64,000 bases of DNA, from positions 124,001-188,000 of IMG/VR virus record IMGVR_UViG_3300044701_000569, one strand, 5' to 3'. This document shows, one piece after another, positions 47,720-56,882 of the stretch. How positions within the stretch are numbered: position 1 is the stretch's first letter; the number at the start of each line of letters is the position of its first letter. A model generated the notes under the pieces. That model was not told the DNA's origin. It saw only the letters and a program-made list of their open reading frames with translations, and made no database searches. The translations under genes and the position numbers were made by a program. The DNA is from a virus.

Positions 47720-49032
47720 CTAAAAAAAGAGACAGTTTCTGCATAATGCCTTTCATACATCTTCATAATATGAGCAGTGGTCTTATGAAGATGTGCTGTA
47801 TAACAGAAAAGCCAATTGTAGATGATTTTGGTAAAACTGTTTTTATAGGCAATCAGCCTATCAACGAAGTGTGGAACAACAACTTTATGCAGACTGTGCG
47901 CAAGTTTATGCTTGAAGGCAAAGAACTTTCATTATGCAAAGACTGCTATGATGTAGAAGATAGTGGTGGCAAAAGTTTACGTAATGAATATAATGAAAAT
48001 TACAAAGAACAATTTACACAGTTTATTGATGAAGCAAAAACTAATGATGGCAAGATTAAAACGTTTCCACCGTTTATTGAATTAAGAACTGGGAACAACT
48101 GTAATAGTGCTTGCCGTATGTGTAATACTAATGACAGCAGCTTAGTATATAAAGAAAACACAGAAATTCACAAGACTCTAAAATCTAATGGGTTTGATTC
48201 TCGCACAGTAGAACACGGATATAGAATGATGGGAGATCCTGAGAAAATTATTTTTGGTCTACAGGATGATAGAATGCAGACTAGGGTAATGGACTTAGAT
48301 AAGCATTTTGATGAAATAATTGAAAACATACATCATATAAAATTAATTACACTCAGTGGTGGAGAACCTTTCCTATTAGAAAAAACAGCAGTTCTTTTAG
48401 AAGAACTTGCAAACAAGAACCCTAATGTAATTTTATACATTAATACTAACGGATCTATTCTTAGCGATAGATTAATATCTGCTCTAAAGCGTATTGAAGA
48501 AGTTAGAATCTGCGTAAGTCTTGATGGACATGGAGCTATACAAGAGTATATTAGATATCCGCTCAAATGGGAAAAGATTGAAAGAAATATCTATCAATTA
48601 AAATCTTTAACCAAGAAAGGATTTTATCTAAATTTTAATATTACAGTACAAGCACTGAATGTACTCAATCTAGATCCTTTATTAACGATGCTGGTAACTG
48701 ATTTTATTGGACATCATGTTAATCTTTCATTCTTAACAAATCCTACACATTTTGCTGTTCAGCAGTTACCACAGGCTGTAAAAGAACGAGCAGTTGAGCT
48801 TAACAAGGAGTTAGCTAATAAAATAAATTCAGTGCCATCATTGCCTGGTTATTTTACTGAAAACAAAGTAAGACTAGCAGAACGGTTACTTGAATTAAAT
48901 TCTTTTATGCTAGCAGAAACAGCGCCTAATCCTGAAATGTTTGAAAGATTTAAAGCTAACATAAAGATTTATGACTATTACAGAAAACAACAGCTCGCAG
49001 ACTATGCACCAGATTGGATTCCTTTTCTATGA
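47716..49032 (+). CDS. radical SAM protein, class A (N-terminal twitch-like domain)
   Basis: 438 residues. The N-terminal domain reads FCIMPFIHLHNMSSGLMKMC with C9, C27 and C28, then C74 and C77 in LCKDCYDVEDSGG. The core motif is C129-xxx-C133-xx-C136 (NNCNSACRMC), with SGGEP at 214-218 and the substrate-side strand ICVSLDGHGAIQEYIRYP near 265. It belongs with the proteins at 50014, 51290 and 61248: the FC-x-x-P-(W/F)-(V/I)-H start, the CC pair and the RYP element are shared. It is placed directly between a class B gene and the permuted class B gene. Substrate unknown. Confidence 0.88.
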   Translation: MTKKRDSFCIMPFIHLHNMSSGLMKMCCITEKPIVDDFGKTVFIGNQPINEVWNNNFMQTVRKFMLEGKELSLCKDCYDVEDSGGKSLRNEYNENYKEQFTQFIDEAKTNDGKIKTFPPFIELRTGNNCNSACRMCNTNDSSLVYKENTEIHKTLKSNGFDSRTVEHGYRMMGDPEKIIFGLQDDRMQTRVMDLDKHFDEIIENIHHIKLITLSGGEPFLLEKTAVLLEELANKNPNVILYINTNGSILSDRLISALKRIEEVRICVSLDGHGAIQEYIRYPLKWEKIERNIYQLKSLTKKGFYLNFNITVQALNVLNLDPLLTMLVTDFIGHHVNLSFLTNPTHFAVQQLPQAVKERAVELNKELANKINSVPSLPGYFTENKVRLAERLLELNSFMLAETAPNPEMFERFKANIKIYDYYRKQQLADYAPDWIPFL

Positions 49033-50012
49033 ATAAATTTGTTAGAATAATTAGAGACGGAGAATACACAGACTACACTCCGCAAGATTTAATACACAAC
49101 GATGTAAACAAATTTTCAGGCTGGAAATGTAGTGCAGGTTCTGAAGGTCTGTTTATTGATTGGGACGGTAGTGTGTGGCCTGCTACATGTGAAGTAGGAA
49201 GAAAAAATTATTATCTTGGATCTCTCAAAGATGAACATCCTATTAAACTTTTAAATGAATACATAGATTGCTATCATAATTATTGTCCTTGTTTAGTTGA
49301 AATATATCTTCCTAAATATAAAAGTTCTAAAAACGAACTTAACGAGATTAAGGAAGGTGCAGTAGATTTATCAGATTTTAGTGCAGTAACACGAGCCAGT
49401 AAGTTTGATAGAGATAGAAAATATATCATGTGGGCTTTTGGTCGCAAGTGTAATTTTTCTTGTTCTTATTGCGATGATAACAGTCACAGTAAGCTAGATA
49501 GTGATTTAGTAGAACTAGCAGCAGTTACTAAGGCACTTGGGTATGCTGAACGTTTTAGAGAAGGCAAACCTTTAATGTGGAGTTTTACTGGCGGAGAACC
49601 TACAATTAATCCGTTATTTCTAGGACTAGTAAAGAATTTAAGTAACAAGGGCGACGTTATTACAGTAGCAACTAACGGTAGTGCGCCTAGCGAGTATTAT
49701 GCAGAGTTAGCAAAATATGCTAATATAAATATCAGTGTGCATTTTGAATTTTTAAAGCCAGAAAAACTTCGTCGCATTACAGAATCAATTATATCATCAC
49801 AACCTCATTGGTTTGGATTAAATTTTATGATTATGCCAGGTAAAGCTGAGTTAACATATTCCTATGCATCAATACTATCGGATATACCGAAGTTTAAAGA
49901 AACTGCCACAGTACATTTTGATATTTTAAGAAAAAAGAATACAGGTATATATGAGATATATTCTGAACAGGACATGCAGATAATTAACAAATTAAAGTTG
50001 GGTGAATATTAA
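49029..50012 (+). CDS. radical SAM protein with its cysteine-knuckle domain at the N-terminus (permuted)
   Basis: 327 residues from ATG 49029, which overlaps the previous stop (ATGA); a TTG at 49014 is less likely. Residues 25-95 are the domain that ends class B proteins: NKFSGWKCSAGSEGLFIDWD (C34), C54, then C81, C86 and C88 in CYHNYCPC. The radical SAM core follows: C141-xxx-C145-xx-C148 (RKCNFSCSYC) and TGGEP at 187-191. The protein stops right after YSEQDMQIINKLKLGEY, the element that in class B precedes the linker to the knuckle domain. The order is therefore reversed relative to its siblings. It may be a functional permutation or the relic of a deletion between two tandem genes. Confidence 0.85.
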   Translation: MNKFVRIIRDGEYTDYTPQDLIHNDVNKFSGWKCSAGSEGLFIDWDGSVWPATCEVGRKNYYLGSLKDEHPIKLLNEYIDCYHNYCPCLVEIYLPKYKSSKNELNEIKEGAVDLSDFSAVTRASKFDRDRKYIMWAFGRKCNFSCSYCDDNSHSKLDSDLVELAAVTKALGYAERFREGKPLMWSFTGGEPTINPLFLGLVKNLSNKGDVITVATNGSAPSEYYAELAKYANINISVHFEFLKPEKLRRITESIISSQPHWFGLNFMIMPGKAELTYSYASILSDIPKFKETATVHFDILRKKNTGIYEIYSEQDMQIINKLKLGEY

Positions 50013-50013
50013 T

Positions 50014-51297
50014 ATGAATCAAGAAGATCTAAAGAATTCAAAATCGTTTTGCATTATGCCATGGGTGCATTTAGCAACAGAGCCTAGCGGCGATGTAAAA
50101 ATCTGTTGTTTGTCAAATAAGAGAATTCGTTCAACTGATAGAAATCATAACCTTGGCCAAGATGATGTTATTGAGATTTTTAACAGCGATCAAATTAGAC
50201 GTAATAGAAAAAACATGCTAGAGGGCGTTAGAATACCTGAGTGTGTGCATTGTTGGAAGGAAGAAGACACTGGCGGACTGTCTCAAAGGCAGGGAGTGAC
50301 AGAGCAGTGGTTAAGAGAATATCCAGAACTGTTAGACATGATTGAAGAAGCTGTAAAGAACGATTATCATGTTAATCATGCTCCTATGTACTATGACTTT
50401 AGATTTGGAAATCTTTGCAATTTAAAGTGTCGCAGTTGCGGATCTTTAAATAGTACACAAATTAACAAGGAATACACAGAGCTAAAAGAAAAATATCCTA
50501 GCACTACATTCTTTTTTGACAGCGGAGAGAAGTACGAAACTCTTAATGAGTGGTATAAGACAGAACAGTTTCACAACAACGTATACAACAATATTGATAA
50601 AATACGAAAAATATATGTTACCGGCGGCGAGCCAACCCTTATCGAACAAAATTATAAGATAATGGAAAAGATTGTAGAAATTGGCAGAGCTAAAGAAGTT
50701 ACAATTATGTTTAACACTAACATGACTAATCTACGTGATGATTTTTACGAGTTAATTGTTAAATTTAAAAATGTAGAAATGTGTATATCAATTGAAGGCT
50801 ACGGTGAAATACAAGAATATTTGAGATATCCGGCTAATTGGAAACAGATAGACAAAAACATTAGACGACTAGCTAGCCTACCTCCGCATGTTCAAATTTT
50901 TGCAGTACCTGTAATCCAAAGTGTTAACTTAGAATACACAGTTGATTTTTGGAAATATATTGAAGACATTAATAATGAATATGGCTACTACAGAGTAAGA
51001 TTGTTACCAATTCTTTTAGACAGTCCGGCTATGAGTGATCTAGGAATATTGCCACTTGAGTATAAATTGAAATGTTTAGCTAAACTAGAAGAATATGTAA
51101 AGTCAGCCAAGTATATAATGGAAGATCCTCACTTTGTAGGTAGGTATAACAATATCAAATCAAAATGTGAAAAAGATCTTTATAATCCAAAGCTGTTAAC
51201 TCAGTTTAAAACATTTACAGATATACTTGACAAAAATAGGGGTCAGAGTTTACAATTAGTAAATCCTTCGCTTTATGAGATATTAGAAAATGTCTAA
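50014..51297 (+). CDS. radical SAM protein, class A
   Basis: 427 residues from ATG 50014, one base after the previous stop; a GTG at 50002 has no ribosome-binding site. N-terminal cysteines C13, C31 and C32 (FCIMPWVHLATEPSGDVKIC) and C77/C80 (ECVHCWKEEDTGG). Core motif C135-xxx-C139-xx-C142 (NLCNLKCRSC), TGGEP at 203-207, then MCISIEGYGEIQEYLRYP. It resembles the protein at 47716 most closely, including the DxxGxGxIQEYxRYP strand with Glu in place of Asp. The GDVKICC segment matches the cluster-binding hairpin of SPASM/twitch domains. Substrate unknown. Confidence 0.88.
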   Translation: MNQEDLKNSKSFCIMPWVHLATEPSGDVKICCLSNKRIRSTDRNHNLGQDDVIEIFNSDQIRRNRKNMLEGVRIPECVHCWKEEDTGGLSQRQGVTEQWLREYPELLDMIEEAVKNDYHVNHAPMYYDFRFGNLCNLKCRSCGSLNSTQINKEYTELKEKYPSTTFFFDSGEKYETLNEWYKTEQFHNNVYNNIDKIRKIYVTGGEPTLIEQNYKIMEKIVEIGRAKEVTIMFNTNMTNLRDDFYELIVKFKNVEMCISIEGYGEIQEYLRYPANWKQIDKNIRRLASLPPHVQIFAVPVIQSVNLEYTVDFWKYIEDINNEYGYYRVRLLPILLDSPAMSDLGILPLEYKLKCLAKLEEYVKSAKYIMEDPHFVGRYNNIKSKCEKDLYNPKLLTQFKTFTDILDKNRGQSLQLVNPSLYEILENV

Positions 51298-52504
51298 CAA
51301 AGATACTTGGTGCATATATCCGTTCGTGCATCTAGCTACTTTTACTAACGGTGATATTACTCCTTGTTGTGTTGCGAGATCTTACAAGGGATTAAATCTT
51401 CACGACATTACTCTAGAACAAGCGTGGAATCATCCTAGTGTAAAAGATGTTCGACAGCGCATGTTAAACGGAGAAACAGTTAGAAATTGTCAAGACTGTT
51501 ACAATGCAGAACAGCACGGAGTTGACAGTCACAGAACCAGCAGCAACAGAGTGTTTGAAAAAGAACACGGATTAACTAAAGAACACTTTGTCTCTAGTGA
51601 ACTAGATATTTCCAAATTGATTACTCTTGATCTTCGATTAGGTAATACGTGTAATCTAAAATGTGTTATGTGTCGTCCTAACGAAAGTCATAAGTGGTAT
51701 GATGATATATTAGAACTCAAACAAATTGATCTTCCTAAGATTGTTTCTGATGATATTTCTTATAAGGCAAATTATAATCGTAACGACTATAATTGGGTTA
51801 ACAACAAACTTTTTTGGGATAATATTGATACAATACTTCCCAACATACGAGAGTTTATTTTTGGTGGCGGCGAACCTTTCATGTTGAAAGAAGTCAAAGC
51901 ACTGCTTCAAAAAGCAGTTGATATGGATCTTGCAAAAAATCTTACAATTAGATTCCACACCAACGGAACTTATTTAACAGCCAACGACTTTAAGTTATTA
52001 CAGCATTTTAAAAGAATCCAATTAATGTTCAGCATTGATGGAGTTGATGAAGTAAATTATTTTTTGAGATTTCCTGCAGAATGGAAAAAAGTTATTGATA
52101 CTATTAATGAGAATGAAAAGTACGGTAAAAATATTGAATCTTACATTCTTTGTAGTCTAACAGGCGTAAGTGCATTCTATTTAGATCAACTCTATGACTT
52201 TGTTTATGAACAGAAATGGAATAAGTTATCCATTGAAAATATAATTTTAGGTAGAGTACATAATCCGGTTTACCTTAATCCTCAAACTCTTGATGATAAC
52301 AGAAAACAATTGATTAAAAACAAATGGGAAAATATTCTAATCAAGTATCCCTCTGTGTCAAAAACTATTATAGAAAATTTAAATTGGATTCTAGGAGAAA
52401 ATACTGAAAGCTCTATAGATGCTACTATAAGCTATGTAAATAGTCTTTGTAAGATTAGATCAATTGACAAAGATATACTAAGAGAGTTTATCAATGGCAA
52501 TTAA
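51290..52504 (+). CDS. radical SAM protein, class A
   Basis: 404 residues. N-terminal cysteines C8, C26 and C27 (WCIYPFVHLATFTNGDITPC) and C67/C70 (NCQDCYNAEQHG). Core motif C121-xxx-C125-xx-C128 (NTCNLKCVMC) in the context LDLRLGNTCNLKCVM, which is nearly identical to the protein at 61248. GGGEP at 192-196. The strand IQLMFSIDGVDEVNYFLRFP corresponds to the AVSIDDITDRNYYIRYP of 61248, so these two form a subgroup of class A. It overlaps the previous gene by eight bases (ATGTCTAA) and the next glycosyltransferase-like gene by eleven. Substrate unknown. Confidence 0.88.
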   Translation: MSNKDTWCIYPFVHLATFTNGDITPCCVARSYKGLNLHDITLEQAWNHPSVKDVRQRMLNGETVRNCQDCYNAEQHGVDSHRTSSNRVFEKEHGLTKEHFVSSELDISKLITLDLRLGNTCNLKCVMCRPNESHKWYDDILELKQIDLPKIVSDDISYKANYNRNDYNWVNNKLFWDNIDTILPNIREFIFGGGEPFMLKEVKALLQKAVDMDLAKNLTIRFHTNGTYLTANDFKLLQHFKRIQLMFSIDGVDEVNYFLRFPAEWKKVIDTINENEKYGKNIESYILCSLTGVSAFYLDQLYDFVYEQKWNKLSIENIILGRVHNPVYLNPQTLDDNRKQLIKNKWENILIKYPSVSKTIIENLNWILGENTESSIDATISYVNSLCKIRSIDKDILREFINGN

Positions 52505-53720
52505 TCTTTGGTATGATTATGTGAGCAGCAATCAAATTGTAAATAATTTGATTTCAAAAGATTTAAGAAATGAGTATCTTTTAGATTCAACACGACGATC
52601 TGGTAATAACTTTTTACGTTATAATGCAGAACTTCCTAATTTTTTAAAAAATGCAGGAATACCATTTTCGTTAAATTTCTCTCAAGCAATACCTTATCTT
52701 AAAGATTACAATTGGAATGAAACTCAGTATCTTCCAATAGAATTTAATTTTTTTAAATCTGCAGAACCTAAGGATTTAAACTTTGTAGATTCTTTTTTCC
52801 TAAAAAACGGTAAGGCAAATACAGAGTTTTTTGTTTGGTTTCCGCACGAAGCTCCAGATAAAGTTTCTACTGAATATTTTGAACTTCTTAATAAAAATTA
52901 TCCCCATATACCTATTCGTTTTGCACACGGCAATTTGAGAACTCCTAAATGGATTGCGGATCAAGATTTTATAAATTATCGAGCTTTTGATTATTTTTGG
53001 TGGGTACAGCAACAGTTTCCTAGAACAGTCTTAGATAAGAATAAAGAAGAAGTACATACCTTTACGTTCTATAATCATAGAAGTCGATCATTTAGAGCTA
53101 TTCCATATTATTCACTTTTAACTGCTAACAAACTAGTTGGTGCAAAAGCTACCTATCACGGTTACTCGGATAACAGCGAGAACTCAACAGACATTGTTAA
53201 TTATTCAATACAAAGAGAACAAGGAGAGATACCTTGCGAATATTTAAACTTTACTCAGGATGTTAAATTTTTAGATTGGTTAAATTTAAATTCGTCTAGC
53301 AGTTTTAATTTTCAACATTTTGATTTTGTAAATTTGTCTTTACACAGTGATTCATACTTAGATTTTTCAACAGAAACATATCCTTTTGAAAAAGATGATC
53401 ATTTTTTTGTTACAGAAAAAACATATAGACCAATTGCTAGCGGCTGCATATTTTTAACACTTTCACAACCAGGAATGCTTAAATATCTAAAATCAAAAGG
53501 CATTCAAACTTTTGATGATCTATTTGATGAAAGTTATGACACAACTAGCCACTGGTACAACAGATGGAAGATAATAGAAAAAAATATTGACATCTGGTTA
53601 AGTCTTGGTAAAGAAGGCCGTAAAGATTATTATAAGAAAAGTTTTGATAAATTGGTTCATAATCAAAATGTTTTTTATTCAAGAGATTTCGCAGAAGAAA
53701 TAAGGAAGCTATTCCAATGA
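52494..53720 (+). CDS. GT-B-type glycosyltransferase-like protein (fucosyltransferase/exostosin-like), copy 1
   Basis: 408 residues. The diagnostic part is C-terminal: FFVTEKTYRPIASGCIFLT (305-323), then LKSKGIQTFDDLFDESYD (332-349). This matches the nucleotide-sugar site of GT10 fucosyltransferases and exostosin-like enzymes, where (V/I)TEK-x-(Y/F) precedes a Gly turn. TFYNHRSRSFRAIPYY near 191-206 corresponds to YNGKIRPHRLYA in copy 2 at 59453. A WFPHEAP segment lies near 115. No signal peptide. The N-terminal half is variable, as expected for the acceptor-binding domain. Donor and acceptor unknown. Confidence 0.65.
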   Translation: MAINLWYDYVSSNQIVNNLISKDLRNEYLLDSTRRSGNNFLRYNAELPNFLKNAGIPFSLNFSQAIPYLKDYNWNETQYLPIEFNFFKSAEPKDLNFVDSFFLKNGKANTEFFVWFPHEAPDKVSTEYFELLNKNYPHIPIRFAHGNLRTPKWIADQDFINYRAFDYFWWVQQQFPRTVLDKNKEEVHTFTFYNHRSRSFRAIPYYSLLTANKLVGAKATYHGYSDNSENSTDIVNYSIQREQGEIPCEYLNFTQDVKFLDWLNLNSSSSFNFQHFDFVNLSLHSDSYLDFSTETYPFEKDDHFFVTEKTYRPIASGCIFLTLSQPGMLKYLKSKGIQTFDDLFDESYDTTSHWYNRWKIIEKNIDIWLSLGKEGRKDYYKKSFDKLVHNQNVFYSRDFAEEIRKLFQ

Positions 53721-54547
53721 AAATGGAATTTTATAACAAAGATAATCTCACAGGGGTAATTGAAATAAAAGTGTTTGAAACCCAAACAGCAAAAACCTTT
53801 GTTGATGTTATTTCTAAAACTAACAAAACATCATCAACTACTAATCATAGTATTAGCAGAAATAAGATAGAAATTATTAACGATTTTCTTCGAATGAAAG
53901 AAGTTGTTAAACAGTATAATGATACCTCTTATGACAGAAAAATAGATGTTGATTTAGAAAAAGATTTTAGTTTACACAAACTTTTTGATTTACACGAACA
54001 CTTTGAACATTTAGGAGAACGCAAACGTTCTAATGATCCTACACTTAGTATTAAAGCATACAACGAAGTTATCAACATAGGTTGTGAATTAAACGGATTA
54101 ATTCATAAATTAGAAGGTAACTTATATGGAGGACAATGGTTACAGGCCCTATATAAAAAGCCAGACATTGTAAGAATTCCGTTAACCAAAGAAATAATAT
54201 CAGAAGCAGTGCCAGGTTATAGAAAAGATGTCCTATATGTTGGTTATGGAGAAACAGGCAAAAACATGGCACACATATTTCAAATGAATGAGCACGAATT
54301 ATTAGAAAGAAAGATGGTCCAACCTCAAAGATATATTTTAAGTGAATTCTTTTTGCCATTTAATGACATGCCTTTAGATTATGAAGGATATAAGAAATGG
54401 TGCATTAAACATGATGCAGCTGAAAAAGGTTACGACTACGAAAATCCTATTTGGTATGGAAAATGGGAAGTAGGCCAAATAGTTAAAAAATCGTTTAACA
54501 ACTTATCAAGTTTCCCTCAGTACGATACTATAAGGTTCGTTATATGA
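53717..54547 (+). CDS. unknown protein, divergent paralog of the gene at 45910
   Basis: 276 residues. A helical central block (LHKLFDLHEHFEHLGERK, AYNEVINIGCELNGLIHKLE) leads to a C-terminal block with DVLYVGYGETGKNMAHIF, RYILSEFFLPFND, GYKKWCIKHDA and WYGKWEVGQIV. The same residue order occurs in weaker form in the protein at 45910. The DLHEHFEHLG stretch holds several histidines that could bind metal, but the paralog does not keep them, so I do not assign a metal site. It starts with ATGA overlap after a glycosyltransferase-like gene and ends with ATGA overlap before the first SGNH gene. Function unknown. Confidence 0.55.
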   Translation: MKMEFYNKDNLTGVIEIKVFETQTAKTFVDVISKTNKTSSTTNHSISRNKIEIINDFLRMKEVVKQYNDTSYDRKIDVDLEKDFSLHKLFDLHEHFEHLGERKRSNDPTLSIKAYNEVINIGCELNGLIHKLEGNLYGGQWLQALYKKPDIVRIPLTKEIISEAVPGYRKDVLYVGYGETGKNMAHIFQMNEHELLERKMVQPQRYILSEFFLPFNDMPLDYEGYKKWCIKHDAAEKGYDYENPIWYGKWEVGQIVKKSFNNLSSFPQYDTIRFVI

Positions 54548-55374
54548 GTAAGTTGGTAATTTTTGGAGATAGTTTTGCTGATAAAGTGTTAACACATATT
54601 CCAGAAGATAAACAAGCATGGTTTGAAATTTTATCTAAAAAGTTGAACAAAGATTTAGTAAGTTACGGATTAAACGGAACGTCTATTAGTTACTCTGTAT
54701 CTAAGTTGTTTGAATATCTTAATTCTCTTCAATACCATCCAGATGACATAATAGTTTTTGTAACATCTGCTCTAAGTAGATTGCCTCTAGTACACGATAA
54801 AATTGTTCCTAATTATGCATCAAAGTGGTTAATGTATTTAAATGGTGATTTGTCTAAAAAAGATAACGCATGGGCACACTTTCATCAGAACCATAATTTT
54901 TATAAAATGTATCATCAATTTTTTAATTACGAGCAAGTAAAGCAACAAAAAATAGGCATTGCATTGACATTAAAAGGATTACCTAATTTAACTGTAATAC
55001 TGTCAGCATTTGAAGATGTAACTGAAGGATTAATAGATGATCGATTAGATTTATTAAAAAATGATACCAACTTTATTTTAATAAATGCAAAATTATTTCA
55101 AATTAGTGAAGCAGAGTTTGCTCCAACAGGCACAACATATGTTAACTTTACTGATTTTTTTGGAGGAGAATGCAGACATTGCCATTTATCAAATTCTAAT
55201 AATCAAGAATTAGCAGATCAATTATATAATTGTATAACACATCAAAGTAATAACTATTTTAATAAAGACAATTTTAAAAAGCATTTTATTCCGCTTGATT
55301 ACACACAGACTGAAATATTAAATAAAGAATTGTTATCACTTTGGGGTAGAGGAGTTAAAAAATATAATGTCTAA
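54544..55374 (+). CDS. SGNH-hydrolase-like protein, tandem copy 1
   Basis: 276 residues. LVIFGDSFAD (4-13) is a standard SGNH/GDSL block I with S10 as candidate nucleophile, followed by SYGLNGTSISYS with G42/N44 in the oxyanion-hole region. The late histidine lies in GGECRHCHLSNSNN (H214), but the residue three before it is Arg, not the usual Asp, so the catalytic triad is either rearranged or incomplete. SGNH enzymes of this type often add or remove acetyl groups on glycans. No signal peptide, so it acts inside the cell or on assembled phage. The next gene is a same-length paralog starting with the same twelve residues. Confidence 0.7.
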   Translation: MSKLVIFGDSFADKVLTHIPEDKQAWFEILSKKLNKDLVSYGLNGTSISYSVSKLFEYLNSLQYHPDDIIVFVTSALSRLPLVHDKIVPNYASKWLMYLNGDLSKKDNAWAHFHQNHNFYKMYHQFFNYEQVKQQKIGIALTLKGLPNLTVILSAFEDVTEGLIDDRLDLLKNDTNFILINAKLFQISEAEFAPTGTTYVNFTDFFGGECRHCHLSNSNNQELADQLYNCITHQSNNYFNKDNFKKHFIPLDYTQTEILNKELLSLWGRGVKKYNV

Positions 55375-56197
55375 ATTGGTAATTTTTGGCGATAGCTTTG
55401 CAGATAGAATACGCCTTACAAAAAATTATAATTCTGTAGTATGGTATGAATTACTAGCAGATCGATTAAATTTGCAACTTCACCACTACGGAATGAACGG
55501 AACTTCTATAGAATATTCTATTTTAAAACTATATCAATATTTAAATTCTGATAATTATTCAACAGACGATGTTATCATCTTTGTGTGTACTAGCAGTACA
55601 AGAGTTCCTTTAGTTCACGAAAATCTTAATCCTAAATATGCAGCGCATTGGTTAAAGTTTTTACAAGGCGAACTAGTAAATAGCGCCGAGAAAGATTTAG
55701 TTAATCATTATCAGAAAAACAATTTATTTTATAAAACATTGTTTTCATTTTTTAATTACGATTTAGCTCAAACACAAAAGAGTCATGCCGCATTATTGCT
55801 AAAAACACTACCAAATACCGCAGTAATTATGACTGCATTTGACGACATACTTGCTATTAAACCTAATAGAAACGTTCTTAACGATACAGATAATTTTTTA
55901 TTAATAAACGCTAATCTATTTGCTATTTCAACTAACGAATTTGCTGAAGGTCTTAAATACGACACTTTTAGAAATTTTTTTAAAGGAGAAGTAAGAAATT
56001 CTCATTTAGGAACAACTAATAATAATATACTTGCTCAACAGTTATACAACTGTATTAAAAATAAATCAAGCAAGTATTTTATAAAAGAAGAATATAAAAA
56101 AAATTATATAAAATTAGAAATAAACAATACTACAAAAGAAATTTATGACTACGAGTTAGTTAAAATTTGGCGAGAAAATTTAAGATTAGAAGATTAG
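55367..56197 (+). CDS. SGNH-hydrolase-like protein, tandem copy 2
   Basis: 276 residues, same length as copy 1. Identical start (MSKLVIFGDSFAD, S10), then HYGMNGTSIEYS, VCTSSTRVPLVHENLNPKYA against VTSALSRLPLVHDKIVPNYA, and GEVRNSHLGTTNNN with H213 and again Arg three residues before. The shared Arg shows the missing Asp is a family trait, not a mutation in one copy. The C-terminal 50 residues are Lys/Asn-rich and diverge. The junction with copy 1 is the eight-base overlap ATGTCTAA. The pair is a tandem duplication that has diverged well past recent identity, which suggests two distinct substrates. Confidence 0.7.
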   Translation: MSKLVIFGDSFADRIRLTKNYNSVVWYELLADRLNLQLHHYGMNGTSIEYSILKLYQYLNSDNYSTDDVIIFVCTSSTRVPLVHENLNPKYAAHWLKFLQGELVNSAEKDLVNHYQKNNLFYKTLFSFFNYDLAQTQKSHAALLLKTLPNTAVIMTAFDDILAIKPNRNVLNDTDNFLLINANLFAISTNEFAEGLKYDTFRNFFKGEVRNSHLGTTNNNILAQQLYNCIKNKSSKYFIKEEYKKNYIKLEINNTTKEIYDYELVKIWRENLRLED

Positions 56198-56198
56198 T

Positions 56199-56882
56199 AT
56201 GTACGACATTGTATTCATAAGCTATCAAGAACCTAACGCTGAAAAAAATTGGGAAAATCTTAAGTCAAGATTTTCTACGGCTAAAAGAGTGCATGGTATA
56301 AAAGGCATACATCAAGCACACATTGCTGCGGCTAAAAAGTGTTTTACAAAGATGTTTTGGGTAGTTGATGGCGACGCAGAAATTTTAGACACTTTTGATT
56401 TTAATTATACAGTGCCTGAGTGGGAGTTAGAAACAGTACATGTTTGGCGCAGTAAAAATCCTATAAACGATTTAGTTTATGGTTATGGGGGTGTAAAACT
56501 ATTACCTCAGCGATTGACTAAAAACATGGATATATCTAAACCAGATATGACTACAAGCATATCGTCATATTTTCGAGCAATGCCTGACGTTTCAAACATT
56601 ACGGCATTCAACACAGATCCATTTAACACATGGAAAAGCGCATTTAGAGAATGTGCTAAATTAGCAAGTAAAACTATAATCAGACAAAACGAGGATGAAA
56701 CAAATGAAAGGCTGCAAATTTGGCAGAATGTTGGACAGGACAGACCTTTTGGAGAATATGCTATTCGGGGTGCTTACAGCGGCAGTAATTTTGGTAATTT
56801 ACATAGGGGTATCCCAGATGTCTTAAAACAGATAAACGACTTTGATTGGCTAGAGGAACAGTTTCGTGCAGAAAATTTCTAA
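56199..56882 (+). CDS. glycosyltransferase-like protein, EPNAEKN/DGD family, copy 2
   Basis: 227 residues, shorter than copy 1 at 42285 because the C-terminal extension is missing. Shared motifs: DIVFISYQEPNAEKNWENL, AKRVHGIKGIHQAHIAAA, VVDGDAEI (DGD at 57-59), NPINDLVYGYGGVKLLP, and TWKSAFRECAKLA against AWRAGFREGVKLA. The conserved DGD suggests a metal-bound nucleotide sugar. It starts one base after the previous stop and is followed by a 17-base overlap with a radical SAM gene, as copy 1 is also followed directly by a radical SAM gene. That repeated neighbour order suggests the two halves of the block share ancestry. Confidence 0.55.
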   Translation: MYDIVFISYQEPNAEKNWENLKSRFSTAKRVHGIKGIHQAHIAAAKKCFTKMFWVVDGDAEILDTFDFNYTVPEWELETVHVWRSKNPINDLVYGYGGVKLLPQRLTKNMDISKPDMTTSISSYFRAMPDVSNITAFNTDPFNTWKSAFRECAKLASKTIIRQNEDETNERLQIWQNVGQDRPFGEYAIRGAYSGSNFGNLHRGIPDVLKQINDFDWLEEQFRAENF

